Source: Chloroflexota bacterium
GTDB taxonomy: Bacteria > Chloroflexota > Limnocylindria > Limnocylindrales > CSP1-4
NCBI GenBank assembly: GCA_021790375.1
Contig: JAJYEB010000126.1
Coordinates: forward strand, 1 to 5,975
Direction: 5' to 3'
DNA: 5,975 nt
A program made the translations under genes and the position numbers. How positions within the stretch are numbered: the first letter of the stretch is position 1; the number at the start of each line of letters is the position of its first letter. This document shows positions 5,249-5,975 of the stretch, piece by piece. The notes beneath the pieces were generated by a model. It was not told where the DNA came from. It saw only the letters and a list, made by a program, of their open reading frames with translations, and did not search any database.

Positions 5249-5975
5249 TCAGGGGGACTCGACCGCCGGTCGGACGCCGTAGTCTACCCCATCGCCGTCC
5301 GGACCCGGGACCAGGCGGGCCGCCAGGGCGAGCAGCGGACGCACCTGGACGTCCCAGCGGTACGTGTCGCGGTGCAGGGCGAGCGCACGGGCGCGACGTG
5401 CCTCGCGAGCCTCCGGCGGCGCATCGAGCACTTCGCGCAGGGCGCGCGAGAGATCCTCCGGGTCGGCCGGGTCGGCGACCGCGCCGAGATCGTGCCGCTC
5501 CACGATCTCGCGCATCACCGCCAGCTCCCGGCCCACCACCAGGGGAACGCCCGCCGCGAGCGATTCCCAGAACTTGTTGGGCGTGGACAACCGCTGGTTG
5601 AGCGAGTCTCCCGGCACGGCGATCAGGGCCGCGTCGGCCCCCGCCGCCCAGCGCGGAACGTCGTCGGGGTGCACCGGCGGCAGCGTCACGTGCCGGCCGG
5701 CGAACCGCGGGTCGGCGTCCAGGGCCCGCATCCGCTCGTACCACGGCCCGAACCCCACGGCCACGAAGGCGGCATCCGGCAGGCGCAGCACGGCCTCGCC
5801 CGACTCGAGCAACCCGCGGTCGGCGCCGAGGATGCCCAGGAACAGCACGAGGCGGGTCGTGGAGGGAAGCCCCGCGGCACGCCGCAGCTCATCCGGCGGC
5901 GGCTCCCGCGGAGGCTCGTACGGAGGGCAGTTGCGCACCACGGCCGGCTCTTCGGCGAGTGCCCAGCGGCGTCGC
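5249..5975 (-). CDS. GT-B (GT4-like) glycosyltransferase, C-terminal part, 5' end beyond the window
   Basis: The C-terminal half of a sugar-nucleotide-dependent glycosyltransferase, probably acting at the cytoplasmic face of the membrane in polysaccharide or glycolipid synthesis. The frame is open to the right edge; the last visible upstream residues are RRRWALAEEPAVVRNCPPY, where VVRNCPP is the usual junction before the C-terminal Rossmann domain of GT4 proteins. It continues with LVLFLGILGADRGLLES (strand-loop-helix), FVAVGFGPW, HVTLPPVHPDDVPRWAAGAD and AALIAVPGDSLNQRLSTPNK followed at once by FWESLAAGVPLVV, the nucleotide-sugar site with the family's PNKxxExLAAGVP signature (Asn codon at 5578-5576). 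Then come MREIVERHDLGAVADPADPE and a final Arg-rich helix. The GTG at 5941 is an internal codon, not a start. The stop at 5251-5249 is 59 bases ahead of the foldase ATG. The donor and acceptor cannot be read from this part. Confidence 0.88.
   Translation of the reverse strand, partial: RRRWALAEEPAVVRNCPPYEPPREPPPDELRRAAGLPSTTRLVLFLGILGADRGLLESGEAVLRLPDAAFVAVGFGPWYERMRALDADPRFAGRHVTLPPVHPDDVPRWAAGADAALIAVPGDSLNQRLSTPNKFWESLAAGVPLVVGRELAVMREIVERHDLGAVADPADPEDLSRALREVLDAPPEAREARRARALALHRDTYRWDVQVRPLLALAARLVPGPDGDGVDYGVRPAVESP

Noticed and set aside
3567..5744. Longer foldase starting inside the glycosyltransferase gene
   Set aside because: The extra 185 residues are a Gly/Arg/Pro-rich shadow of the glycosyltransferase and would bury the signal anchor in the middle of the protein.

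Overview
This is a high-GC (roughly 70% by eye, not computed) and almost completely coding bacterial segment. All six recognisable genes are on the minus strand, so transcription runs from right to left. The gene content and the composition of the proteins (an RdgB with a GVRTRRYAG motif, a MazG with a long N-terminal extension, a membrane-anchored double-parvulin protein with an Ala/Pro/Thr-rich insert) suggest a high-GC Chloroflexota lineage such as a Limnocylindria-type soil or freshwater bacterium. A high-GC actinomycete is the main alternative. This placement is inference; no marker gene fixes it.

Layout in transcription order: (1) the C-terminal half of a GT-B glycosyltransferase that runs off the right edge (5249-5975); (2) a SurA/PrsA-like membrane-anchored foldase with two parvulin domains (3567-5189), 59 bases downstream; (3) a MazG-type nucleoside triphosphate pyrophosphohydrolase with two MazG domains (2267-3550), 16 bases downstream; (4) RNase PH (1539-2270), overlapping mazG by an ATGA junction and led by a strong Shine-Dalgarno; (5) RdgB/HAM1 dITP/XTP pyrophosphatase (886-1533), starting at the rph stop; (6) a TauE/SafE-type membrane protein (136-861), 24 bases further on. 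The last 135 bases hold no gene I can support, only a GC-rich hairpin just past the last stop. The tight spacing from the foldase onward, including one 4-base overlap, supports a single transcription unit.

The core of the operon is a nucleotide and RNA maintenance set: MazG and RdgB hydrolyse non-canonical or excess (d)NTPs, and RNase PH trims tRNA 3' ends. The foldase acts outside the membrane. The TauE/SafE protein and the glycosyltransferase have no obvious functional link to this core. No mobile element, CRISPR array, tRNA or rRNA was seen.

The most unusual points are as follows. Both parvulin domains of the foldase appear to lack the catalytic histidines. The first of them is split by a ~98-residue low-complexity insert encoded partly by a 15-bp minisatellite (ATKAP repeats). 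The MazG N-terminus looks like the leftover C-terminal half of a YabN-type tetrapyrrole methylase domain. Comparable low-complexity insertions recur in MazG and RdgB. I did not find evidence for a wholly new system such as a defence or mobile module.
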